Shown here piece after piece: positions 1 to 4,960 of a DNA stretch of 9,297 nucleotides. Location of the stretch: contig JBKDZW010000024.1 of the NCBI GenBank assembly GCA_047971685.1, forward strand, positions 1 to 9,297, given 5' to 3'. Position 1 is the first letter of the stretch, and the number at the start of each line of letters is the position of its first letter. The notes below the pieces were generated by a model. The model saw nothing but the letters and a program-made list of their open reading frames with translations. It had not been told where the DNA came from and did no database searches. Source of the stretch: JAJXWB01 sp047971685 (lineage in GTDB: Bacteria; Pseudomonadota; Alphaproteobacteria; Rhizobiales; Beijerinckiaceae). Both the position numbers and the translations under genes were made by a program.

Positions 1-30
1 GGGGCCAGAACGCAATCCAATGCGCCAAAA

Positions 31-122
31 ATTTGCGGCAGCAAGAGTTACAAGATTTGCGGCAGCAAGAGTTACAAGATTTGCGGCAGCAAGAGTTACA
101 AGATTTGCGGCAGCAAGAGTTA
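31..122. repeat. 24-bp tandem repeat, about 3.8 copies
   Basis: Copies run 31-54, 55-78 and 79-102, identical by eye, followed by a 20-base partial copy at 103-122. Each unit contains ATTTGCGGCAGCAAGAG. The unit is a multiple of three, so the + strand frame beginning at base 20 reads FAAARVTR repeatedly, but nothing else suggests that this frame is translated. TTGC and GCAA arms lie four bases apart in each unit. Perfect copy identity suggests a recent slippage-type expansion. No gene can be assigned here. Confidence 0.93.
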
Positions 123-133
123 AGAGCGCAAAC

Positions 134-181
134 TGCGGATCCCGCAAACGAAATCCCCGGCCACGCAGAACGGGCCGGGGA
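134..181. other. Pair of GC-rich hairpins
   Basis: A small palindrome TGCGG-ATC-CCGCA lies at 134-146. It is followed by a strong 9-bp inverted repeat, TCCCCGGCC at 154-162 pairing with GGCCGGGGA at 173-181, with a 10-base loop. It could be a transcription terminator for a gene outside the window or a structured RNA element. There is no clear T-run on either side, so a classic intrinsic terminator is not demonstrated. Confidence 0.55.
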
Positions 182-200
182 AATCCGGAGGCGATGAATT

Positions 201-257
201 CTTGCAGCAAACACCCATTCTTGCAGCAAACACCCATTCTTGCAGCAAACGCCCATT
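201..257. repeat. 19-bp tandem repeat, three copies
   Basis: Units are 201-219, 220-238 and 239-257. Each reads CTTGCAGCAAACACCCATT; the third has one change (ACG for ACA). Each unit carries the near-palindrome TTGCAGCAA, which resembles the TTGC...GCAA arms of the 24-bp repeat at 31-122, so the two blocks may be related. At 19 bp the unit is not a multiple of three, so it would shift frame in any protein, which argues against coding. Bases 258-368 hold nothing I recognise. Confidence 0.93.
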
Positions 258-368
258 TTTGCTGCGAGCGCCAGGAGCATGCTCTGAAAAGGCCACAAAC
301 GTTAACACTCAGACCTTACAGCGACCGATGCGTTCCGCACGCTGCCGCGCCGGTCTGACTGCGTCCCG

Positions 369-471
369 TTCAGAGCCCGTCACACTTTCACGAAAATCGT
401 GCGACGCGCTCTATTATCTCGTTTCACCGCATATCCTTGTCGCAAAAGTCTGCAACTTTTGCGGGATATGC
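369..471 (-). repeat. Dispersed palindromic repeat, copy 1 (inverse of 4855-4958)
   Basis: Read on the minus strand, this stretch matches 4855-4958 with the same blocks in the same order: GCATATCCCGCAAAAGTTG, AGACTTTTGCG, ATATGCGGTGAAA, AGAGCG, TTTTCGTG and GCTCTGAA. Identity by eye is roughly three quarters or better. It contains a nested hairpin: GCATATCC at 429-436 pairs with GGATATGC at 464-471, and inside it CGCAAAAGT at 441-449 pairs with ACTTTTGCG at 455-463. It begins 1 base beyond the TAG stop of the minus-strand DUF465 gene. It may act as a terminator or be a REP-like non-autonomous repeat. I see no transposase. Confidence 0.88.
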
Positions 472-472
472 T

Positions 473-658
473 CTAGTGAACGGTGTCGCTGTCCCGGGAT
501 TTCAGTTTGACGATTTCGTCTTTCAGTCGAAGCTTCTTTTTCTTCAGCTCGTGGAGAAGACTTTCGTCGCCTCCCGGATGAAGAAGTTCCTTCTCGATTT
601 CGTTCTCGAGCGTCTTGTGACGCCGTTCGAGTTCGGCGAGATGGTTTTGCATCGACAT
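473..658 (-). CDS. Small YdcH/DUF465-family protein
   Basis: This 61-residue protein starts MSMQNHLAELERRHKTLENE. It is almost entirely charged helix with heptad-like leucines, and its core HELKKKKLRLKDEIVKLK matches the YdcH/DUF465 pattern of a short helical hairpin ending in LKKxKLxLKDEI. The length fits the family. Biochemical function is unknown for most members. The start at 658 is preferred over the upstream in-frame start at 718 because AGGAG lies on the minus strand at 666-670, seven bases before the ATG. The gene is divergent from a second DUF465 gene at 981, with a shared 322-base control region. Its TAG stop lies one base from a dispersed repeat at 369-471. The family call is by motif memory. 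Confidence 0.85.
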   Translation of the reverse strand: MSMQNHLAELERRHKTLENEIEKELLHPGGDESLLHELKKKKLRLKDEIVKLKSRDSDTVH

Positions 659-980
659 GCAATCTCTCCTTTTATAGATAGCGCCACAGGATGATGACAC
701 AGGTTTGGCAAGCCGCAAGCCCTTCTGTCAGGCGCCGATGATCAAATTTAATGCGCCTTGAATTTTGCAGCGCAATCTCGTCTCAAACTTTCAACGCCCC
801 TTGCCGTTGGATGGGCCGCACACGATATTGGCGCCGGGCGCGCGGATTTTTGCACGCATCCGTGGATTGCGCGGATTGTGTAGATTGCGCGGATTGATGT
901 TTTGCGCGCAGGCGCGTTTTTGCGTATCAAGTCGTGTGTCAAATCCCCTGCGTTAGTCCAGCGCCGACCTTCCGGACCAC
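659..980. other. Divergent intergenic region with an 18-bp duplication
   Basis: These 322 bases separate two divergent DUF465 genes and must hold both promoters, but I cannot place -35/-10 boxes with confidence. The minus-strand gene has its AGGAG at 666-670. An 18-bp direct repeat with core GATTGCGCGGATTG lies at 865-878 and 883-896. Short ORFs cross the region on both strands, but their products are low-complexity and resemble no family I know, so I call no gene. Confidence 0.6.
865..896. repeat. 18-bp direct repeat, about 1.8 copies
   Basis: The 14-mer GATTGCGCGGATTG occurs at 865-878 and again at 883-896, a period of 18 bases. It sits about 85 bases upstream of the ATG of the DUF465 gene at 981. 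It could be a paired regulator-binding site or a simple tandem duplication. Each copy contains GATTGCG and a second GGATTG, so there is also a shorter internal repetition. Confidence 0.85.
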
Positions 981-1199
981 ATGTCGCCGAAAATCACTGA
1001 CAGCGAACGCATAGCGCTTGAGGCGGAGCTGGAACGGTTGAAGCAGGAGCACCGCGATCTCGATGCGGCGATCGATGCTTTGGGTTCCGTCAGCGTGAGC
1101 GATCAATTGCAGATCCAGCGCCTGAAAAAGCGCAAGCTCGTGCTGCGCGACCGCCTGTCCTTCGTGGAAGACCAGCTCACGCCCGACATCATCGCCTGA
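981..1199 (+). CDS. Small YdcH/DUF465-family protein upstream of purE
   Basis: This 72-residue protein starts MSPKITDSERIALEAELERL and is a continuous charged helical hairpin with heptad-spaced leucines. The second helix, IQRLKKRKLVLRDRLSFVED, fits the DUF465/YdcH signature (RLKKxKLxLRDxL). It is soluble and has no signal peptide or membrane segment. Only a weak purine-poor sequence precedes the ATG, so the start is chosen from the family-like N-terminus and length rather than from a ribosome site. It lies 118 bases ahead of purE on the same strand and may be cotranscribed. I know of no established role in purine synthesis. It shares the helical pattern with the 473-658 product but is clearly a different sequence. 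Confidence 0.85.
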   Translation: MSPKITDSERIALEAELERLKQEHRDLDAAIDALGSVSVSDQLQIQRLKKRKLVLRDRLSFVEDQLTPDIIA

Positions 1200-1207
1200 A
1201 ACGTTTG

Positions 1208-1259
1208 CCTTGCGCTAAAAGCGCGCGCCCTCTCCTTGCGCGAAAAACGCGCGCCCTCT
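1208..1259. repeat. 26-bp tandem repeat, two copies plus a remnant
   Basis: Copies are 1208-1233 and 1234-1259. They share CCTTGCGC, a short A-run and CGCGCGCCCTCT, and differ at two or three positions. A degraded third copy follows at about 1260-1277 (TGCGCCACAAAAGCGCTT). Each copy holds GCGC arms around the A-run and can form a small hairpin. The block lies between the DUF465 stop (1199) and the purE start (1318), in what is probably the purE leader. Confidence 0.85.
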
Positions 1260-1307
1260 TGCGCCACAAAAGCGCTTCGTTTATCCGCCCCTTTTGGCCG
1301 CACCAGC

Positions 1308-1320
1308 AGAGGCGCCATTG
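1308..1320 (+). promoter_or_regulatory. Ribosome binding site fixing the TTG start of purE
   Basis: AGAGG at 1308-1312 sits five bases before TTG at 1318. The only other in-frame start candidate, TTG at 1294, has only pyrimidine-rich sequence before it. No ATG or GTG is available in frame between the upstream stop (TAA at 1216) and the conserved IAIIMGSQSDW motif. This decides the start and predicts a weak start codon for purE. Confidence 0.65.
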
Positions 1321-1824
1321 CCGCAGAGCAGCACTCCCCCCGCACCCATCGCCATTATCATGGGCAGCCAGTCGGACTGGGCGACCATGCGTCACGCCGC
1401 CGAAACGCTGGATGCGCTCGGCATAGCCTATGATGCGCGCATCGTCTCGGCCCACCGTACGCCCGACCGCCTCGTCGCCTTCGCCAGGGGCGCAAAGGCC
1501 GCCGGCTTCAGGATCGTGATCGCCGGCGCCGGCGGCGCAGCCCATCTGCCGGGCATGTGCGCAGCCATGACGCCGCTGCCCGTATTCGGCGTGCCCGTGG
1601 AATCGAAGGCGCTGTCGGGCAAGGATTCGCTTCTGTCCATTGTCCAGATGCCCGGCGGCGTGCCCGTGGGAACGCTCGCCATCGGCAAGGCCGGCGCGAT
1701 CAACGCCGCCCTGCTCGCAGCCGCCGTGCTGGCGCTGAGCGACGAGACGCTCGCAGGCCGCCTCGTCGCCTGGCGCGAAAAACAGACGGCCGCCGTCGCC
1801 GAACGCCCCTCCGATGACGGCTGA
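1318..1824 (+). CDS. purE: N5-carboxyaminoimidazole ribonucleotide mutase (PurE class I)
   Basis: PurE rearranges N5-CAIR, made by PurK, to CAIR in de novo purine synthesis in the cytoplasm. The 168-residue length matches the bacterial class I enzyme. Visible motifs are IAIIMGSQSDW at about residues 11-21 (phosphate/substrate loop), SAHRTPD at 44-50 with the expected catalytic His46, GAGGAAHLPGM at 70-80, and the long PVESKALSGKDSLLSIVQMP segment at 93-112. The start is TTG at 1318, chosen because AGAGG lies five bases upstream; TTG at 1294 would add eight residues (MAAPAEAP). The next gene, purK, starts 11 bases before this stop, so the two are translationally coupled. Product identity is very secure; only the start is uncertain. 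Confidence 0.97.
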   Translation: MPQSSTPPAPIAIIMGSQSDWATMRHAAETLDALGIAYDARIVSAHRTPDRLVAFARGAKAAGFRIVIAGAGGAAHLPGMCAAMTPLPVFGVPVESKALSGKDSLLSIVQMPGGVPVGTLAIGKAGAINAALLAAAVLALSDETLAGRLVAWREKQTAAVAERPSDDG

Positions 1825-2926
1825 ACCCATCCTCCCGCCGGGCTCGACCATCGGCGTGCTGGGCGGCGGCCAGCTCGGCCGCATGATCGCGGTCGCAGCC
1901 GCCAGCCTTGGCCTCAAAACCCATATCTACGCCCATCGTCCGGACGAGCCCGCAAGCCAGGTGGCGGCCGGCGTGACCACCGGCGAATGGAGCGACGAGG
2001 CGGCCCTTGCCCGCTTTGCCGAGGCCGTCGATGTCGTGACTTACGAATTCGAGAACGTGCCGGCCGCAGCCGCCGCTTTTCTGGCCGCCCGCAAGCCGGT
2101 GCGCCCCGGCCCGCTCGCGCTCGAGAAAACGCAGGACCGCCTGATCGAAAAAGATTTTCTGACCTCGCTCGGCATTCCAACCGCCCCCTATGCGGCGGTC
2201 GACGACGCCGGCGCCCTCATCCGCCACATCGGCCGGATCGGGCGCCCCGCCATCCTGAAAACCCGGCGTTTCGGCTATGACGGCAAGGGCCAGATCATGC
2301 TGCGCGAGGGTTCCGACGTTGGCGCAGCCTTTCGCGCTCTCGGGCCAGAGTCTTGTATTCTCGAAGGTTTCGTGAATTTCGAGCGCGAAATCTCCGTCAT
2401 CGGCGCGCGCGGGATCGACGGTTCCTTCGCCGCTTTCGACGTCTGCGAGAACGAGCATGAGAATCATATTCTTGCGCGCACCCGCGCCCCGGCCCGGATG
2501 GCGCCCCAGACAGCGGCCAAGGCCATGGAAATCTGCCACAAGATACTGAATGCGCTCGATTATGTCGGCGTGATCGCGGTCGAGATGTTTCTGGTGGCGG
2601 AGACGGCGCCCGACGGAACGCGGCGCGAGAAGGCGATCGTCAACGAAATCGCGCCGCGCGTCCACAATTCCGGCCCTTGGACGATAGAGGGGGCGGAAAC
2701 CTCGCAATTCCAGCAGCATGTGCGCGCCATCTGCGGCTGGCCGCTCGGCTCGACCGGGATTCGCGGCGCGGTCGAAATGCGCAACCTGATCGGCGACCAG
2801 GCCGACAAATGGCGCGAAATCGCCGCCGACCCCGGCGCGGCGCTGCATCTCTACGGCAAGGCCGAAGCGCGGCCGGGACGGAAAATGGGGCATGTAACGC
2901 GGCTTTTTCCCGGCGTTGAACGATAG
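1814..2926 (+). CDS. purK: N5-carboxyaminoimidazole ribonucleotide synthase (PurK)
   Basis: PurK is an ATP-grasp enzyme that carboxylates AIR with bicarbonate and ATP to give N5-CAIR, the substrate of PurE. The 370 residues contain GVLGGGQLGRM at 14-24 (N-terminal nucleotide-like fold), TYEFENVP at 76-83, the ATP-grasp glycine loop with KTRRFGYDGKGQ at 149-160, and the metal/substrate segment NEIAPRVHNSGPWTIEG at 277-293. The length is normal for the family. ATG at 1814 gives the expected short N-terminus before GVLGGG and overlaps purE by 11 bases, so PurK translation probably depends on PurE translation. No frameshift or missing key residue is seen. Confidence 0.98.
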   Translation: MTAEPILPPGSTIGVLGGGQLGRMIAVAAASLGLKTHIYAHRPDEPASQVAAGVTTGEWSDEAALARFAEAVDVVTYEFENVPAAAAAFLAARKPVRPGPLALEKTQDRLIEKDFLTSLGIPTAPYAAVDDAGALIRHIGRIGRPAILKTRRFGYDGKGQIMLREGSDVGAAFRALGPESCILEGFVNFEREISVIGARGIDGSFAAFDVCENEHENHILARTRAPARMAPQTAAKAMEICHKILNALDYVGVIAVEMFLVAETAPDGTRREKAIVNEIAPRVHNSGPWTIEGAETSQFQQHVRAICGWPLGSTGIRGAVEMRNLIGDQADKWREIAADPGAALHLYGKAEARPGRKMGHVTRLFPGVER

Positions 2927-3035
2927 ACAATCCGGCCGCTTTCTGTTATTCGCCACCCATTATCGCCTTAGCCTCACGGGCGCGGGCGGTTCTTCGTTTG
3001 CAAAATTGATGGGCAGGAGCCGCAAGGCGCAGCCT

Positions 3036-3090
3036 GTTCGGGTTGAAAGCCCGTTCGGGTCGAAAGCCCGCCAGATTGGGTCCAAGACCC
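3036..3090 (+). promoter_or_regulatory. rpsU leader with a tandem duplication and three similar hairpins
   Basis: A 17-bp unit (GTTCGGGTTGAAAGCCC) is duplicated at 3036-3052 and 3053-3069 with one change. Three similar stem-loops follow one another: GGGTT-GAA-AGCCC at 3040-3052 (one G-U pair), GGGTC-GAA-AGCCC at 3057-3069 (weaker), and GGGTC-CAA-GACCC at 3078-3090 (perfect). The last ends five bases before the AGGAGG of rpsU. This arrangement could regulate S21 translation. That role is inferred; I do not recall a described element of this shape. Confidence 0.5.
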
Positions 3091-3095
3091 GCCAC

Positions 3096-3108
3096 AGGAG
3101 GTCCGGTG
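3096..3108 (+). promoter_or_regulatory. Strong Shine-Dalgarno for the GTG start of rpsU
   Basis: AGGAGGT at 3096-3102 is a full match to the anti-Shine-Dalgarno core. It is followed by GTG at 3106, leaving four bases after the second GG. This fixes the start at the conserved QVLVRDNN N-terminus and excludes the longer upstream reading beginning at 3043. Confidence 0.85.
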
Positions 3109-3351
3109 CAAGTTCTCGTTCGCGACAACAATGTCGATCAGGCGCTGAAGGCGCTCAAGAAGAAGATGCAGCGCGAAGGCATTTTCCGCGAAATGAAGCT
3201 GCGCGGCCATTACGAAAAACCCTCCGAGAAGCGCGCCCGCGAAAAGGCCGAAGCCGTCCGCCGCGCCCGCAAGCTCGCCCGCAAGAAGATGCAGCGCGAA
3301 GGCCTGCTGCCCTCCAAGCCCCGTCCGGCGTTCGGCGCGGCCCGCGGCTGA
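3106..3351 (+). CDS. rpsU: 30S ribosomal protein S21 (bS21)
   Basis: S21 is a small basic protein of the 30S subunit that lies near the 3' end of 16S rRNA and helps early initiation. The 81-residue product reads as a typical alphaproteobacterial S21: QVLVRDNNVDQALKALKKKM, then REGIFREMKLRGHYEKPSEK, then a lysine/arginine-rich helix RRARKLARKKMQREG and a short C-terminal tail ending FGAARG. The GTG start is set by AGGAGG just upstream. It lies 179 bases after purK, behind a hairpin-rich leader, so it probably has its own control. Identity is secure. Confidence 0.97.
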   Translation: MQVLVRDNNVDQALKALKKKMQREGIFREMKLRGHYEKPSEKRAREKAEAVRRARKLARKKMQREGLLPSKPRPAFGAARG

Positions 3352-3793
3352 TTTTGCTTCGCGCGGCCTGAAGCATGCGGCTGCCGTCGCGCGCGCACGC
3401 CCCGCAAAGGTTTAATCCAAGATGATCGCAAGGGTTTTATCCAAGGTGATCTAGGGTTTTATCCAAGACGATCTAGGGTTTTATCCAAGACGATCTATTG
3501 AAGGCGATCGGCCTGAAATTTTCGGTCGGCTTCAAATTCCGGCGCGTTCTGGCTTTCGGCACAAAAGTCAAAGCCCGGAACCGCTTAAAGGCGCGCCTTT
3601 CGCGAAAACCGGCCAACACATTGCGCCGACGCGCCGATCGACCGCATTCCGCTGCGACATTCGTGTCTTTTTTGCATCAGTTTACGATTTCTTGACCATT
3701 TTTTCTCGACTTTATCCGAACCGGCCCGCAAGTCGCCCGAATGCGGATCGATAGAGATATCAAGCATAACAGTCGGAGCGTGAAGGTGCCCCA
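3352..3793. other. Intergenic region between rpsU and the TPR gene
   Basis: This 442-base gap contains a 22-bp tandem repeat near its left side (3408-3496), then AT-richer sequence toward the TPR gene. TTGACC at 3692-3697 could be a -35 box for the downstream gene, but no convincing -10 follows at normal spacing. AAGGTG at 3783-3788 is the likely ribosome site of the TPR gene. A 65-codon ORF at 3498-3695 resembles nothing I know and I do not call it. Confidence 0.6.
3408..3496. repeat. 22-bp tandem repeat, three good copies plus one diverged
   Basis: Good copies lie at 3431-3452, 3453-3474 and 3475-3496; the last two are identical and the first differs at two bases. The unit contains AGGGTTTTATCCAAG followed by CGATCT. 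A diverged copy precedes them at about 3408-3430, with ATCCAA spaced 24 rather than 22 bases. The unit carries GATC and an AT-rich centre. It may be a set of protein-binding repeats or a slippage product. The block lies 57 bases after the rpsU stop. Confidence 0.93.
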
Positions 3794-4753
3794 ATGGTCG
3801 CAGAAATTGGCATTTGTCTGACCGCGCGTTCGCTGCGCGCTACAGAACCGTTGCGGGCTGTGACTCCGCTGCGCTCCATTGAACCGCGCCGCGCGCTTGT
3901 CATCGAGCCGCGCCGCGCGCTTGCCATGCTTGCGCTGGCGGGTTTCGGCGCGGCCCTTGCCGGTTGCGACACGGTGGGCGCGGCGCGCGGCGGCCTCAAC
4001 CCCAACGCCCCGCGAATCGCGGAAATGTCGCCCGACGATCCGGCGGCGGCTTCCGCCAATATCGCTTCGCTGACCGAGGTCATCAATCGCAATCCCGGCA
4101 ACGCCGAAGCCTATCTCACGCGCGGCAACGCCTATGCGCGCAATGGCCGCATGGGCGAGGCGATCTCCGATTATTCGCAGGCGATCAAGGTCGATCCGGG
4201 CAACGCCACGGCTTACACCAACCGTGGTCTGGCGCAGCGCCAGCTTGGCCGCAACGAGGCGGCGCTTGCCGATTTCACCCGCGCCATCGAGGCCAATCCA
4301 CGCCATGCGTCCGCCTATCTCGGCCGCGCCAATCTTCTGCGCGCGCAGGGCCAGCTCGATTCCGCCATGGCCGACCTTGACCAGGCGATCCGCCTCAACC
4401 CCGAAGGCGCCCAGGCGTTTCACGCCAGAGGGCTGATCTATCAGAAGCGCGGCGAGCAGCAGCGCGCCGTCACCGATTTCGACAACGCCATCGACCGCGA
4501 CCCCTTCGCGGGCGCGCCCTACCAGGCGCGCGGCGAAAGCCTGATCGCGCTCGGCAAGTACGACAAGGCGATCGAGGATTTCAACGCCTCGCTCAATGTC
4601 GACAACAAGAACGCCAATGGCTGGGCGGGCCTTGGGCTTGCCTACGAAAAGCAGGGCAACCGCGCAAAAGCCTCTGAATCCTATCAGCGCGCGCTGGTGA
4701 TCGACCCCAACAATCCGGTCGCCAGAAGCGGCGCAAGCCGCGTTCGCGTCTAG
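3794..4753 (+). CDS. TPR-repeat lipoprotein
   Basis: This 319-residue protein probably acts as a protein-binding scaffold on the periplasmic face of a membrane. A hydrophobic stretch ending in ALAGC gives a lipobox with Cys58. Six exact 34-residue TPR units follow at 104-137, 138-171, 172-205, 206-239, 240-273 and 274-307, with the usual A/Y/G/A and NP/DP positions (for example AIKVDPGN, AIRLNPEG, ALVIDPNN). The ATG at 3794 has AAGGTG six or so bases upstream, but it leaves about 40 residues of PLR/EPRRAL repeats before the hydrophobic core, long for a signal peptide. TTG at 3851 or GTG at 3860 are alternative starts. The TAG stop lies on the edge of a repeat element. The partner is unknown. 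Confidence 0.9.
   Translation: MVAEIGICLTARSLRATEPLRAVTPLRSIEPRRALVIEPRRALAMLALAGFGAALAGCDTVGAARGGLNPNAPRIAEMSPDDPAAASANIASLTEVINRNPGNAEAYLTRGNAYARNGRMGEAISDYSQAIKVDPGNATAYTNRGLAQRQLGRNEAALADFTRAIEANPRHASAYLGRANLLRAQGQLDSAMADLDQAIRLNPEGAQAFHARGLIYQKRGEQQRAVTDFDNAIDRDPFAGAPYQARGESLIALGKYDKAIEDFNASLNVDNKNANGWAGLGLAYEKQGNRAKASESYQRALVIDPNNPVARSGASRVRV
3878..3925 (+). repeat. 24-bp in-frame duplication in the TPR protein N-terminus
   Basis: Bases 3878-3901 and 3902-3925 are near-identical and encode IEPRRALV followed by IEPRRALA. Upstream, a looser 18-base period encodes LRATEP, LRAVTP and LRSIEP. The whole N-terminal extension thus looks built from short duplications, ending where the signal-peptide hydrophobic core starts. 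Confidence 0.9.
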
Positions 4754-4853
4754 AGCGTTTCCGTTTTTCATTGAATCATTGCAACGCTCTAACTATTTGA
4801 TTTTCCGCAATTCCGGACGCAAAACCAGTATCCACTTTTGCTGGAATTGCTCT
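4751..4853. repeat. Rhizobiales-type intergenic repeat with two nested hairpins
   Basis: TAGAGCGTT at 4751-4759 pairs with AACGCTCTA at 4783-4791. GCAATTCC at 4807-4814 pairs with GGAATTGC at 4843-4850, enclosing GCAAAA at 4819-4824 and TTTTGC at 4836-4841. I recall near-identical intergenic sequences (AGAGCGTTT...CGCTCTAACTATTTG...GCAATTCCGGACG...GGAATTGCTCTA) as abundant in Hyphomicrobiales genomes; this is memory, not a search. The first three bases are the TAG stop of the TPR gene. The hairpins may serve as a terminator or RNA stabiliser. Confidence 0.85.
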
Positions 4854-4854
4854 A

Positions 4855-4958
4855 GCATATCCCGCAAAAGTTGTAGACTTTTGCGGTTGGGATATGCGGT
4901 GAAAACAACAAAACAGAGCGTGTCACGCGGTTTTCGTGGAAACGTGGCGCGCTCTGAA
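4855..4958 (+). repeat. Dispersed palindromic repeat, copy 2
   Basis: This is the inverted counterpart of 369-471. GCATATCC at 4855-4862 pairs with GGATATGC at 4890-4897, and within it CGCAAAAGT at 4863-4871 pairs with ACTTTTGCG at 4877-4885 around a five-base loop. The right part (ending GCTCTGAA at 4951-4958) is also conserved with copy 1, so the element is about 104 bp rather than just the hairpin. It abuts the previous repeat directly and ends two bases from the stop of the minus-strand hydrolase gene. Confidence 0.88.
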
Positions 4959-4960
4959 GC

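Noticed and set aside
31..257. Possible CRISPR array
   Set aside because: Units are directly adjacent with no unique spacers, and no cas gene is in the window.
20..358. A 112-codon + strand ORF across the 24-bp repeats
   Set aside because: Its product is repeat-derived (FAAARVTR) then a compositionally odd tail; it resembles no protein I know and has no convincing ribosome site.
437..694. A + strand ORF opposite the minus-strand DUF465 gene
   Set aside because: The minus-strand frame has a family motif and a good AGGAG; the + frame is its shadow.
748..956. Short ORFs on both strands between the DUF465 genes
   Set aside because: Low-complexity products without ribosome sites; more simply control sequence.
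1200..1317. Possible purine riboswitch ahead of purE
   Set aside because: I see short repeat hairpins but no three-way junction with the conserved purine-aptamer loops.
1700..2956. A 418-codon minus-strand ORF opposite purK
   Set aside because: Open antisense frames are common in GC-rich DNA; the + strand is plainly purK.
3498..3695. A 65-codon basic ORF after the 22-bp repeat
   Set aside because: It starts at the repeat edge, has no ribosome site and no recognisable motif.
3677..4771. A 364-codon minus-strand ORF opposite the TPR gene
   Set aside because: Shadow of six clear TPR units on the + strand.
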